Assembly (NCBI GenBank): GCA_035690865.1
Contig: DASSKE010000001.1
Coordinates: 62,001 to 126,000, forward strand
Source of the DNA: CAMLQK01 sp035690865
Lineage (GTDB): Bacteria > Patescibacteriota > Saccharimonadia > Saccharimonadales > UBA4665
Direction: 5' to 3'
DNA length: 64,000 nt
The position numbers were made by a program, and so were the translations under genes. A model generated the notes under the pieces. That model had not been told where the DNA came from, ran no database searches, and saw only the letters and a list, made by a program, of their open reading frames with translations. Below are positions 16,703 through 25,001 of this stretch, piece after piece (the first letter of the stretch is position 1; every line of letters starts with the position of its first letter).

Positions 16703-17446
16703 CTAGGCTGCGCTGTCGGCACGGCCATACTGTAGTGCATTGCCATACACTGAGTACAATGAATGAAGGGCTATATCAGGCGCAGTTGCCCATGCAGCCC
16801 CAAAGATACCAGACTGGGGAGCTGTCTCTGCGTCAGGTAGTTCATAACCGGCTATTGCTACGGCAGTATTTAGATGAGACCCGGCACCATATTGCTGCAC
16901 TTGCAAGTTCTGCTGCCATGGATCGTACATAACGCCAACCTGCCAATAAGGAAGTGGCTGCTGGTATGCATCGAGTGTTGGATCCTGAATCTTATGTACA
17001 GACACGGCACTTTCATCGAAAGGAACCGATACCTCAGCTTGGGGTATAAGTAGTCCATCGCACACAAGCGGCTCCTCACTACTTCCCGGGACCTTTGATA
17101 GGACCACAGCTGAATGATATGCATTATCGTGTTCTAGGGATAATCGTACCGCCCCGAAAAGCTCATTACCAGGCGTACGAATAAGTGCCAAAAGGTCTTG
17201 ATGTAGCACTCTGCGCAGCACACCTGTGTAGGTAATTCTCTCCATCGGATCTTTAATCGGAACGCACACGGGTGCAGCTTCTTCATGTGTTAGAAACTGT
17301 TGCGCACCACCTTTATATAGTTGGTCGTGAATAACCCGCCCCAGTTTGGCGGCATTAATCGGACCTGCTGGCATAGCCCCTGGTTGCTGCCGGGCCTCTT
17401 GGTTCCAGTCTACAAACGGTTCACCACCCTTAACATTGTGTGTCAT
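16703..17446 (-). CDS. Hypothetical protein, 247 aa
   Basis: I do not recognise this protein. It is soluble and acidic, with an N-terminal helical part (PINAAKLGRVIHDQLYKGGAQQFL) and a beta-rich middle (residues 85-170) containing VCDGLLIPQAEVSVPFD. The ATG at 17446 has GGAG 5 bases upstream and a TTGACC-17-TATTAT promoter. It is separate from the proline-rich gene downstream, which has its own promoter. Confidence 0.6.
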   Translation of the reverse strand: MTHNVKGGEPFVDWNQEARQQPGAMPAGPINAAKLGRVIHDQLYKGGAQQFLTHEEAAPVCVPIKDPMERITYTGVLRRVLHQDLLALIRTPGNELFGAVRLSLEHDNAYHSAVVLSKVPGSSEEPLVCDGLLIPQAEVSVPFDESAVSVHKIQDPTLDAYQQPLPYWQVGVMYDPWQQNLQVQQYGAGSHLNTAVAIAGYELPDAETAPQSGIFGAAWATAPDIALHSLYSVYGNALQYGRADSAA

Positions 17447-17476
17447 CAGACTCCATTCCTATCTTCAAACATATAT

Positions 17477-17505
17477 ATAATACAATTTTTGTCAGAATGG
17501 GTCAA
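17477..17505 (-). promoter_or_regulatory. Promoter for the gene starting at 17446
   Basis: Minus strand TTGACC (17505-17500), 17-base spacer, TATTAT (17482-17477). The predicted transcript has about 25 bases before the ATG and contains GGAG. Confidence 0.7.
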
Positions 17506-17570
17506 CAAATTGCCTCTCCACGAACTGTTGGCGGAGGGCGGGAAAACCAGAAAAATCAGAATCTACTGCG

Positions 17571-17969
17571 CTATATCCCCAAGTGGTAGCGGATTCGGTC
17601 GATAACGTCAGTAATTACCACTTGTGACTTAACCAGATAATCGTCTACGCCAAGTGAAAGCGCTCGCTTCTTATCGCTTTCTTGGCTTAATGCGGTCAGC
17701 ATAATAATCTTAATATTTGCCGTTTCGGGCGTGTTGCGCAAGATGTCGAGAACATCAAAACCACTCACCTTGGGCATCATCACATCCAGCAGAACAAGCG
17801 CTGGACGATAGCTAATTGCGGCAGCCAAAGCCTCTTCTCCATTTGCTACACGGCGTACTTCAAAACCCTCGGCCTGTAATCGAACAAGATAAACGCCTGC
17901 AAGCGCATCGTCATCCTCTACGAGGAGAATTCGCTTTGCGTGAGCGGCGTGTTGATCGGTGGTATCCAT
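17571..17969 (-). CDS. CheY-like response regulator (receiver only)
   Basis: A single receiver domain with all key residues: acidic pair D20/D21 (with D19 side E in LLVEDDD), phosphoacceptor D62 in VLLDVMMP, switch threonine T92 in IIMLTA and lysine K114 in YLVKS. No output domain follows, so it acts by protein contact. It lies 15 bases downstream of pyrG and probably shares its mRNA. Unlike the receiver at 1739-2125 it should be phosphorylatable. No intact histidine kinase is encoded in this window. Confidence 0.88.
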   Translation of the reverse strand: MDTTDQHAAHAKRILLVEDDDALAGVYLVRLQAEGFEVRRVANGEEALAAAISYRPALVLLDVMMPKVSGFDVLDILRNTPETANIKIIMLTALSQESDKKRALSLGVDDYLVKSQVVITDVIDRIRYHLGI

Positions 17970-17984
17970 ACTGCTAAAACTACC

Positions 17985-19589
17985 TTATTTATGTTGGTTT
18001 TGCAAGTGATCTATAAAGCCACCGAAGAGCGGATGGGCACGGTTGGGTCGGGACTTGAACTCGGGGTGGAATTGACAGGCAATGAAGAACGGATGATCGG
18101 GTGCTTCAATTATCTCTACCAAGTGGTGGTCGGGTGAGAATCCTACTGCCCGAATGCCCCACGACTCATATTGGTCGCGGAAATTATTGTTACATTCATA
18201 CCGATGGCGGTGACGCTCAACAATCTCGTGATTGCCATATAACTTTGCTGCCAGGCTGCCTTCTGCGAGCATGCACGGATAGTCACCAAGGCGCATTGTG
18301 CCCCCCGTATTCTCCTTGCCCGCTTGACCTTCCATTGTGTGAATAACGGGATGCTCGGTTCCCAGAGAAAATTCTGTAGAATTAGCATCCGTAAGGCCCG
18401 CGCGGCGCGCGGCGGCAATAACAGCCATTTGCATTCCTAAGCAAAGGCCCAAATATGGTTTGCCAGTTTCGAGTGCAAAGGTGGCAGCCTTAATCTTGCC
18501 CTCGATGCCGCGCTCGCCAAATCCGCCGGGCACCAGGATACCGTCAACATCTTTAAGCTCACTCATATCGCTTTTGCTGCCCAGGGCCTCTGCATCAATC
18601 CAAGAGATCTTTACTCCCACATTATGTTGCCAGCCAGCAGCGCGCAGAGCCTCGAACACCGACATGTAGGTATCCTGATTGTCGAGATATTTCGCCACCA
18701 CACCAACATGTACCGTACGAGCATGCCGTGTCATAGCTTTGCGTACCATTTCGCGCCAGGCCTTTAGATCGGCTTTAGCAGCAGGTAGTCCAAGCTTTTT
18801 ACAGATAACCGTAGCCACACCAGAGTCCTCGAGCGTAACTGGCACTTCGTAAATACTGGGGGCATTAGGCAGTAAGGCAATGGCATCTTCGTCTACGCCG
18901 GTAAAGAGGCTCAACTTACCCTTAACGGTTGGGTTTGAAGCGTCTTCGCTGCGGGCCACCAATAGATCGGGTGCGATACCCAAACCACGAAGCTCACGCA
19001 CGGCGTTCTGTGCTGGCTTGGTCTTAATCTCTTTACTTGCCCCAAGATAAGGCAGATACACCACATGAACGTAAAGACAATTTTCGCGGCCAACCCGCAC
19101 GCCCAACTCACGAATCGCCTCAATAAAGCTCAGGCTTTCAAGATCGCCTACAGTGCCGCCAATTTCAACAATATGCACGTCAAAGCCCTTAGCCGCTTCG
19201 ACGATATAATCTTGAATAGCATTCATAACATGCGGCACAATTTGCACTGACTGACCGCCATATTTACCGGCACGTTCATCGTCTATAACGCGACGCAACA
19301 CCCGCCCACTCATCAAGGAGCTTGCCTGGGTTAGTTCTTCATCTATAAAACGCTCGTAGTGACCCAGATCCAGATCAGTCTCGGCGCCATCTTTAGTGAC
19401 AAAGCACTCGCCATGCTCGCGGGGATTCAGCGTGCCAGCATCAACATTTAGATACGGGTCACATTTTTGAATATTTACCTGTAGTCCTCGGGCCTTTAAA
19501 ACGTTAGCTATTGAGGCCGCGGTGATGCCTTTGCCAAGGCCGGAAAGCACACCACCAGTAACAAACACATATTTCGTCGGTCTTGACAC
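17985..19589 (-). CDS. pyrG: CTP synthase
   Basis: PyrG converts UTP to CTP using ATP and glutamine. The N-terminal amidoligase domain carries the P-loop GGVLSGLGKGITAASIA, with DPYLNVDAGTLNP and GGTVGDLES following. The C-terminal class I glutaminase has the nucleophile cysteine in YLGLCLGMQ and the HPEF catalytic pair near the end. At 534 aa it is full length. The start is GTG at 19589 with GAGGG at good spacing. UMP kinase (pyrH), usually in the rpsB cluster, is not in this window. Confidence 0.96.
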   Translation of the reverse strand: MSRPTKYVFVTGGVLSGLGKGITAASIANVLKARGLQVNIQKCDPYLNVDAGTLNPREHGECFVTKDGAETDLDLGHYERFIDEELTQASSLMSGRVLRRVIDDERAGKYGGQSVQIVPHVMNAIQDYIVEAAKGFDVHIVEIGGTVGDLESLSFIEAIRELGVRVGRENCLYVHVVYLPYLGASKEIKTKPAQNAVRELRGLGIAPDLLVARSEDASNPTVKGKLSLFTGVDEDAIALLPNAPSIYEVPVTLEDSGVATVICKKLGLPAAKADLKAWREMVRKAMTRHARTVHVGVVAKYLDNQDTYMSVFEALRAAGWQHNVGVKISWIDAEALGSKSDMSELKDVDGILVPGGFGERGIEGKIKAATFALETGKPYLGLCLGMQMAVIAAARRAGLTDANSTEFSLGTEHPVIHTMEGQAGKENTGGTMRLGDYPCMLAEGSLAAKLYGNHEIVERHRHRYECNNNFRDQYESWGIRAVGFSPDHHLVEIIEAPDHPFFIACQFHPEFKSRPNRAHPLFGGFIDHLQNQHK

Positions 19590-19623
19590 CAGTTCCCTCT
19601 TCTCTCTGAAATCCGTTTTTTCA

Positions 19624-19653
19624 ATAATAGCTTAAATCCGGCCACCAGCGCAA
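19624..19653 (-). promoter_or_regulatory. Promoter for pyrG
   Basis: Minus strand TTGCGC (19653-19648), 18-base spacer, TATTAT (19629-19624), with a leader of about 27 bases that includes AGAGGG before the GTG start. Confidence 0.55.
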
Positions 19654-19704
19654 GCGAAATACACACTTTTAAGGGCTTATTACGCCCTCGCGTAGCCCTG
19701 TTTA

Positions 19705-20934
19705 CTACTGTTGCTTCAGGAACTCCAGGGCTGCATCTTTCTGCGTATCTGTGCCCGCCTTGGCCTGCTCTTCGCTAAGGGTGACAGTTTTGTCTGGATT
19801 AATGCCTTTTTTGTCTATATTCTGGCCGTTAGGACGGTACCAGCGAGCGATAGTAACCTTAAGTTGGCTGCCGTCTTTAAAGGGCTGAATTTGCTGCACA
19901 CTGCCCTTGCCGTAGCTCTTTTCGCCCATCAATGTTGCCGTATTGTTGTCGCGCAAAGCGCCAGCTAATATTTCTGCCGCGCTAGCACTGCCGTTATTTA
20001 TAAGCGCAACTGTTGGAATACCTTTAAGCGGAGGATTAGTTGTTTCTGAGGCATACGTTTGAATAACTTGGCCGCCACGTTTTTCTTGCAGAATTGTCTG
20101 GCCTTTTGGAAGCCATAAATTAGCAACGCCTACAGCCGCGTCGAGTAATCCACCCGGGTCATCGCGCAAGTCTACAATTATTCCGTCCACGTCAGCATCC
20201 TTGAACTTTTGAGCGGCGTCAGAAGCCAGGCGGATAGTATCGTCGCTAAACTGACTGATCTGAATATAGCCAATGTTGTCATCCAGAATCTTGTACTCCA
20301 CGCTTGGCACGGTGATTTCGTCGCGTGTAATAGTCAGCTTCATATCGCTACTATCTCTCACGATAGCCAAGGTAACGTCAGTACCTTTTGTGCCTCGGAT
20401 TCGGCTAACCGCCTCATCAATAGACATACCAGTGGTAGTTTTACCGTTTATACCTGTGATGATATCGCCTGCTTTGAGGCCGGCCTTTTCTGCAGGCGAA
20501 CCACTAATAGGGGCAACCACCACGAGCGCTTTATCGTCGTTTTGCCCCAACTGTGCGCCGATGCCCGAGAAGGAGCCTGTCAACTGCTCGTTGAACTTCT
20601 TAGCTTCGCTGGTATTAAAGTATTGCGTGTATGGGTCGTCCGTGGCCTCAGCCAGGCCTACCTTTAAGCCGTCTAAGAGCTGCTGCTGGGTTAGCTTTCC
20701 ATCGTAGTTGGTTTTAAGAGCCTGGTAAACCTCGTTGACGCTGGCATAGTCCAGGGCACCCGGCAGCTTGCCGTTCTGAGAGGCCATCTTACCTACCTGG
20801 ATTGATCCGTTGCCTACTAAAATGCCTGCGTTAAATGTAGCAAGCAGCACAACCGCCGCAATTACAATATGAACTATTCTTTTTGATCCACCAATACGGT
20901 GGAGACCATCACGGAGTTTTTGCACGTTAATCAC
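19705..20934 (-). CDS. ctpA: C-terminal processing peptidase, S41 family
   Basis: CtpA-type serine proteases cleave exported proteins outside the membrane. The order is an N-terminal membrane anchor (IVHIVIAAVVLLATFNAGILVG, about 20-41), a PDZ domain (VVVAPISGSPAEKAGLKAGDIITGING) and the S41 catalytic domain with Ser in NNGSASAAEILAGAL and the general-base Lys in GEKSYGKGSVQ. Length 409 aa is normal. The start is GTG at 20934. It lies behind the PcsB-like hydrolase and ftsEX on the same strand; CtpA-type proteases control wall hydrolases in other bacteria, so a regulatory link is plausible. Confidence 0.93.
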   Translation of the reverse strand: MINVQKLRDGLHRIGGSKRIVHIVIAAVVLLATFNAGILVGNGSIQVGKMASQNGKLPGALDYASVNEVYQALKTNYDGKLTQQQLLDGLKVGLAEATDDPYTQYFNTSEAKKFNEQLTGSFSGIGAQLGQNDDKALVVVAPISGSPAEKAGLKAGDIITGINGKTTTGMSIDEAVSRIRGTKGTDVTLAIVRDSSDMKLTITRDEITVPSVEYKILDDNIGYIQISQFSDDTIRLASDAAQKFKDADVDGIIVDLRDDPGGLLDAAVGVANLWLPKGQTILQEKRGGQVIQTYASETTNPPLKGIPTVALINNGSASAAEILAGALRDNNTATLMGEKSYGKGSVQQIQPFKDGSQLKVTIARWYRPNGQNIDKKGINPDKTVTLSEEQAKAGTDTQKDAALEFLKQQ

Positions 20935-20979
20935 CTTTTTATGTATCGCTAGCGTCTATTATAGGCCTAAATACACGGA

Positions 20980-21010
20980 ATAAGCCACCGCTTTTTGGGC
21001 GATGGCTTAT
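20980..21010. terminator. Inverted repeat between the CHAP hydrolase gene and ctpA
   Basis: ATAAGCCACCGC and GCGATGGCTTAT form a 12-base stem with one mismatch and a 7-base loop. There is no U tract on the minus strand, so it is a weak terminator or an mRNA-end stabiliser for the upstream hydrolase gene. Confidence 0.4.
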
Positions 21011-21037
21011 CTTTGCTGTTTGGATGTTCAGCTTTCC

Positions 21038-22192
21038 TTAAGGGAATCGCAAGAAGTAATAACCACCCCACTGACGCCACTGTAAGGAGTATTCGCCGGT
21101 AAGACTGGCGTTATACTGCGATACATAAATCATGTCACCAGAAACTTTTTCGACATACATGGCATGGCCCCAAGTACCGGCCGTACTAATTGCCACATCG
21201 CCCGGCTGTGGGTCGGAAGTAAATACCGGAACACCTTGGCTGCGGGCTGCCGCTACCCAGTTCTTTGCATTGCCATAGTATGTGGGCGCTGTGCGGCCGG
21301 AACGTTCTACGGCCCAAGCGGCGTAGGAAACACACTGACGAGTACAATAACCCCAGCGGTCAGGACCGTCGCCATCAACACACCCTGGGGCAGTGCTCAT
21401 GCTGAATGGCCAATTGGCGTATGGGTAGTAGCCATTTGTTGGGTCGCTGGTGAGCGGCCCTTTGGCACCTGCACTGTTAAGACGCAGCTGTTCAGCTACC
21501 AACGAAGCAATCTTGTCTTGGTTCGCCTTAGTCTTTTGGTTGTAAGCCGCCTGTTGATCGGAGTTGAGCGACAGCAAGCGATTCTGTTCGCCACGGGCAG
21601 AAGCTAACTGCGATTGCTGGTTACGTTGCTGCGAAAGGAGCTGAGCAACTTGATCCTTTTGGCTCTTAAGTTGGCCCTGGATGCGAGCAATGTCAGCCAG
21701 CGCAGTCTGAATACGGGCCTGAACGGCGCTACGATATGTTTCAGCGTCAACAAAATGGTTGAGGTCACGGCTTGTGGCAAGCATCTCGACCGTTGACATG
21801 TCATCGTTGACGTACATTGACTTAATATCTTGGCCAAGTGCCTTACGCTGTTGGTCCAGCTCAATTTGTTTTTGCTGAATTTGCGCCTGGAGTGCCTGTT
21901 GCTTGGCTGAGTTATCATTAATCTGCCCCTGCAATAGGCTTATTTGGGCATTTAGGTGATTAATAGCGTCCTGGTAACTGACCGCCTGGCTTTGCAGATT
22001 ATTTATTGCGTTCTGGTTGGCAGCATTTTCTGCTTGAAGAGCCTTAATTTGCTGTTCGATTGTGTCAGCTCGAGCCGCCGGAAAACTTGCCCCTGCAATA
22101 ACAAGCAGGCTTGCCACAAGGAGTACAGGAAGCTGTATAAAAAGTTTCTTTTTGTAGTTTTGAGCAGTAGTGTGCATATATTTTTGTTTCAT
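21038..22192 (-). CDS. PcsB-like secreted peptidoglycan hydrolase: coiled coil plus CHAP domain
   Basis: After a basic N-terminus comes a signal peptide (LPVLLVASLLVIAGASFPAARA, cut near residue 42), then a long Gln-rich coiled coil (about 45-245) and a C-terminal CHAP amidase/endopeptidase domain (about 275-384). CHAP catalytic residues are the Cys in CTRQCVSYAAWA and the His in TWGHAMYVEKV. This layout and its position directly after ftsX match PcsB/EnvC-type hydrolases that FtsEX activates through the coiled coil. The ATG at 22192 is used because an ATG at 22222 lies inside a probable -10 (TGG-TATGAT); ATG 22177 is a second option. Confidence 0.85.
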   Translation of the reverse strand: MKQKYMHTTAQNYKKKLFIQLPVLLVASLLVIAGASFPAARADTIEQQIKALQAENAANQNAINNLQSQAVSYQDAINHLNAQISLLQGQINDNSAKQQALQAQIQQKQIELDQQRKALGQDIKSMYVNDDMSTVEMLATSRDLNHFVDAETYRSAVQARIQTALADIARIQGQLKSQKDQVAQLLSQQRNQQSQLASARGEQNRLLSLNSDQQAAYNQKTKANQDKIASLVAEQLRLNSAGAKGPLTSDPTNGYYPYANWPFSMSTAPGCVDGDGPDRWGYCTRQCVSYAAWAVERSGRTAPTYYGNAKNWVAAARSQGVPVFTSDPQPGDVAISTAGTWGHAMYVEKVSGDMIYVSQYNASLTGEYSLQWRQWGGYYFLRFP

Positions 22193-22217
22193 TTTTATAA
22201 TGCTTACGCTATTACTA

Positions 22218-22226
22218 ATCATACCA
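22218..22226 (-). promoter_or_regulatory. Extended -10 of the CHAP hydrolase gene
   Basis: Minus strand TGG-TATGAT, with TAGACA about 18 bases upstream. Transcription would start near 22211, about 20 bases before the ATG at 22192. It allows the hydrolase to be expressed apart from ftsEX. Confidence 0.5.
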
Positions 22227-22254
22227 TATACCGCCCTATTTTGTCTATAAATGC

Positions 22255-22277
22255 CCCCGCTGCCGCGAGGTTTTTTT
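22255..22277 (+). terminator. Hairpin with T-tract on the plus strand, downstream of ftsX
   Basis: CCCCGC-TGCC-GCGAGG followed by seven T residues reads as an intrinsic terminator on the plus strand, where no gene is annotated. It may block antisense transcription into ftsEX; on the minus strand the same hairpin lacks a U tract. Confidence 0.45.
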
Positions 22278-22308
22278 ACTATGGAAAGATGTGTTAAACA
22301 AGCCGGTC

Positions 22309-23277
22309 TTATCGCTTAACCTTGAATTTAAGGTATCGTCGGGTCGCTACAACAGATGATACAGCACCTATTAGTATACCAACGCTTAGCTGCAAGAGCA
22401 AAAGGATCCAAAAGTGTTCGTGGAAATATCGGGCCGAGTAGTTAATGTCCAAAAGGCCCAAGCTGCTTGCCTGTAGTGTCGACGACGAGGCGACAAACAG
22501 CAGCTTAATGATTCCGATGGAGATGAATGCGGAGATAATGCCGTACACTATACTCTCGACTACAAATGGCCCGCGGATAAACCATGTCCCCGCCCCCATT
22601 AAACGCATAATAGTCAATTCGTCGCGGCGGTTAAAGATAGCCATTTGTATGGTATTAAAGATAATAAGCACCGAGATAACCGCAAACACAATGACTGCCA
22701 CAAAGCCAGCTTGGCGCAGAATATTTGTGGCATGCGCGATCTTATCAATTGCCTGTTTTCGGTCGCCGGAATACGACGTGCCAGCCTGGGCATCTTGCAG
22801 CTTTACGTTCTCAGGGCGATCAAGAAAAGCCTTAATAGGGGCAATATTACTGGGGTCGGCCGGGTCTATTTCGATGCTGGCCGGCAACGGGTTGCCCGTT
22901 TCGCTTACCGCCTGCAAAAGCTCCTGGCTCTTAGCATTTTCGGCACGGTACTCTGCAAGAGCCTCGTCTTTGGAAACATATGAAACACTCTTTACTTGCG
23001 GCAGTTTGGTAAGGCGCTGCATGAGGTCCTTTGCCTGATCCTGCGTAACAGCATCATCTAAGTACACAGACACCTTGATTTTGTCGTTAATCTGCTGAAT
23101 GGTGTTATTAAAAGTAGCACTTGTTACCACAGAAAAAAGAACTATCGTCAGGGTAACTACCATTACAGCCATAGCAGCCATAGCCAGCCAAGCATTGCGC
23201 ACAAAATTGGTTATACCCATGCCGATAATGCGGCCAAAGGTTATAAGGCGGCGATGCTGTCGATGATGCTTGCTCAT
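22309..23277 (-). CDS. ftsX: Cell division protein FtsX
   Basis: FtsX is the membrane subunit of the FtsEX complex, which couples ATP use in the cytoplasm to wall hydrolase activation outside. The 322 aa protein has the expected topology: first helix (AWLAMAAMAVMVVTLTIVLFSVV), a large extracellular loop (about 55-175) including QINDKIKVSVYLDDAVTQDQAKDL, and three C-terminal helices with IFNTIQMAIFNRRDELTIMRLMGAG. Its ATG overlaps the ftsE stop as ATGA. The gene for the likely hydrolase partner follows. Confidence 0.94.
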   Translation of the reverse strand: MSKHHRQHRRLITFGRIIGMGITNFVRNAWLAMAAMAVMVVTLTIVLFSVVTSATFNNTIQQINDKIKVSVYLDDAVTQDQAKDLMQRLTKLPQVKSVSYVSKDEALAEYRAENAKSQELLQAVSETGNPLPASIEIDPADPSNIAPIKAFLDRPENVKLQDAQAGTSYSGDRKQAIDKIAHATNILRQAGFVAVIVFAVISVLIIFNTIQMAIFNRRDELTIMRLMGAGTWFIRGPFVVESIVYGIISAFISIGIIKLLFVASSSTLQASSLGLLDINYSARYFHEHFWILLLLQLSVGILIGAVSSVVATRRYLKFKVKR

Positions 23278-23960
23278 AGCACATACTCCCCGGAAGAAGC
23301 TTTGTCGCTCGCGATTGTTCCGTGCTGAATAGTTACCACACGACGCTTAAGCTTATTAACGATTGCCTGATTGTGTGTCGTTAGCAGTACCGTAGTGCCG
23401 TAGCGATTGATTTTTTCGAGCACATCAATAACGTCCCAGGCATGCTTAGGATCAAGGTTACCTGTTGGCTCATCGGCAATAAGAATTTTGGGTTGACGTA
23501 CAATAGCACGCGCAATCGCCACACGCTGACGTTCACCGCCCGAAAGTTCGTAAGGCATACGCTTTTCCTTGCCGCGAAGGTTAACGATATCCAGCACCTT
23601 GGGCACGGTATGTTTAATCTCGTATCGGCCCATACCAACTATCTCAAGAGCAAAAGCCACATTCTCAAAAACGGTACGATTAGGCAATAATTTGAAATCC
23701 TGAAAAACGACACCAATTTTACGGCGCAGCAAAGGAATCTCACGGTCGCGCAGCTTGTCATAGTCGATACCGCCGACGATTATCTTGCCGCTGCTTGGTT
23801 TTTCTTCGCGGGTTAAGAGGCGTAGGAGTGTGGTTTTACCCGCTCCGCTCTGCCCCACGACAATTACGAATTCTTTAGGCTCAACGTGCAAACTTACTCG
23901 GTCAAGAGCAGGCGTTGCGTGTTTACCATAGGTCTTTGTTACCCTGTCTAACAAAATCAT
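23274..23960 (-). CDS. ftsE: Cell division ATP-binding protein FtsE
   Basis: FtsE is the ABC-type ATPase of FtsEX. Walker A is GQSGAGKTTLLRLL (about residues 37-50), the Q-loop is VFQDFKLLPN, the signature is ELSGGERQRVAIARA, and Walker B is ILIADEPTGNLD. The 228 aa length is normal. The ATG at 23960 follows the -10 (TGC-TATAAT, 23968-23976 on the minus strand) by 7 bases, so this division gene appears to be translated from a leaderless mRNA. Confidence 0.95.
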   Translation of the reverse strand: MILLDRVTKTYGKHATPALDRVSLHVEPKEFVIVVGQSGAGKTTLLRLLTREEKPSSGKIIVGGIDYDKLRDREIPLLRRKIGVVFQDFKLLPNRTVFENVAFALEIVGMGRYEIKHTVPKVLDIVNLRGKEKRMPYELSGGERQRVAIARAIVRQPKILIADEPTGNLDPKHAWDVIDVLEKINRYGTTVLLTTHNQAIVNKLKRRVVTIQHGTIASDKASSGEYVL

Positions 23961-23967
23961 TAGCTTT

Positions 23968-23976
23968 ATTATAGCA
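23968..23976 (-). promoter_or_regulatory. Extended -10 giving a leaderless ftsE mRNA
   Basis: Minus strand TGC-TATAAT with 7 bases between the hexamer and the ATG at 23960. The -35 (TTCGCG at 17 bases) is poor, which fits an extended -10 promoter. Confidence 0.65.
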
Positions 23977-24007
23977 GAATTGACCGCCAGCGCGAAGGTA
24001 TGTAAAA

Positions 24008-24038
24008 AATACCAGCCCTTTATTTGGGGCTGGTATTT
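24008..24038. terminator. Intrinsic terminator of the 27-codon gene
   Basis: AAATACCAGCCC and GGGCTGGTATTT form a 12-base stem with a 7-base loop. It lies about 29 bases downstream of the small ORF stop at 24067 and separates it from ftsE. Confidence 0.8.
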
Positions 24039-24066
24039 AGATTGTTACATCTGGTTACAAGGTACG

Positions 24067-24150
24067 TCAGGTTTCTCGCCTGAGATGTACAATAATGTGG
24101 TAACCATCTTTAGGCTCTTCGAATGCTACGACGTTAATGTGTTTTGTCAT
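24067..24150 (-). CDS. 27-residue small protein with its own promoter and terminator
   Basis: The ORF encodes a 27-residue peptide beginning MTKHINVVAFEEPKDGYH and ending HLRRET. Three signals support it: a TTGACA-17-TAATGT promoter (24192-24220), an AAGGAG Shine-Dalgarno site (24163-24168) 12 bases before the ATG, and a strong intrinsic terminator after the stop. It has no membrane segment and an even mix of charges. It could be a stand-alone small protein or a regulatory leader peptide of a short RNA. I find no paralogue in the window. Function unknown. Confidence 0.65.
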   Translation of the reverse strand: MTKHINVVAFEEPKDGYHIIVHLRRET

Positions 24151-24191
24151 TTTGTTTTTGTTCTCCTTTTTATCTTTGTAGAACACTATTA

Positions 24192-24220
24192 ACATTAGCA
24201 TTTTATTGCTTAAATGTCAA
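24192..24220 (-). promoter_or_regulatory. Strong promoter for the 27-codon gene
   Basis: Minus strand TTGACA (24220-24215), 17-base spacer ending TGC, TAATGT (24197-24192). The -35 lies in the last codons of the upstream gene. A second TTGACA lies about 20 bases further upstream. Confidence 0.75.
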
Positions 24221-24990
24221 TGTTTATGTAAAGATGTCAACATCTGTGCGGCTTGCGTGGTACGTTTTGGCCAACAAAGAAAAAGCTTGTTCTCTTGCCA
24301 GGTTGCGGCACGTTTAAGGATACCGAACGTTTTATCATCGCAAGGCACCTGTACTATGCCATTTGCTGCATCCTCAACAAAGTCGTCCTTGGAATCGGCG
24401 AGCGTATTTACCTTACCCCATTGCCGGAAGTATTCTCGCATAGGTTCAGCCCGCGGCGCCTGACGTTCATCGTCGGCCATGCAGTCCATAAGCATATCGG
24501 CCACCAGCGCACCTTCGGCTTTGCAGGTGCGAATATACTCCTTTATGGTAGTTGTAGTTTGCTTATTAGTGCTTACCTTGCCCAAAGTAATCGCTGTAGC
24601 ATGCATTTGGCGGCGATGTTCATTAGATACGTCACCGTCCTCAAAGCTTGCTCGGGTTATATTCGCCCATGTACAGGCGTCTGGGACAATGCGACTTGTT
24701 TCGCTATTTGGCATCCACGGATCGGGTGAAAGTGCAGCAGTCAGATGGAGGTAGTGGTCCAAGGGGTCGGCGACATCTGACTCGTCAAGTAACATATCCA
24801 ACGCTCGTGACCAATGAAGTGCTCTATGCCAGCGCTCTTTTGTTGCGTCACTGATAGCGACTTTCCAGACCTCCGCAACAACATGCAGGCTATTCTCTAT
24901 ATCACTATACCCGGCAGGCGGATTCTGTAACGCATGCAACTCCCGGGGCTGAAGTAGCGCATCTTTTGAAAATGTATAATACCGCCCCAT
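24217..24990 (-). CDS. Putative class I isoprenoid synthase-fold protein (squalene/phytoene synthase-like)
   Basis: This 257 aa helical protein shows two acid-rich patches placed like those of trans-prenyl and squalene/phytoene synthases. The first is RALDMLLDESDVADPLDHYL (about residues 61-80). The second is GKVNTLADSKDDFVEDAANG followed by IVQVP (about 193-217), which resembles the second Asp-rich region of phytoene synthases with its downstream Gly and Pro. Both metal-binding patches appear usable, so it may bind a prenyl diphosphate. The family call is from pattern alone. It follows the PQ-loop-like membrane gene by 11 bases. Confidence 0.45.
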   Translation of the reverse strand: MGRYYTFSKDALLQPRELHALQNPPAGYSDIENSLHVVAEVWKVAISDATKERWHRALHWSRALDMLLDESDVADPLDHYLHLTAALSPDPWMPNSETSRIVPDACTWANITRASFEDGDVSNEHRRQMHATAITLGKVSTNKQTTTTIKEYIRTCKAEGALVADMLMDCMADDERQAPRAEPMREYFRQWGKVNTLADSKDDFVEDAANGIVQVPCDDKTFGILKRAATWQENKLFLCWPKRTTQAAQMLTSLHKH

Positions 24991-25001
24991 GGAACAAATA
25001 T

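Noticed and set aside
19672..19699. Hairpin AGGGCT/AGCCCT between ctpA and pyrG as a terminator
   Set aside because: The stem is only 6 bases with a long loop and no T-tract, so I do not list it as a feature.
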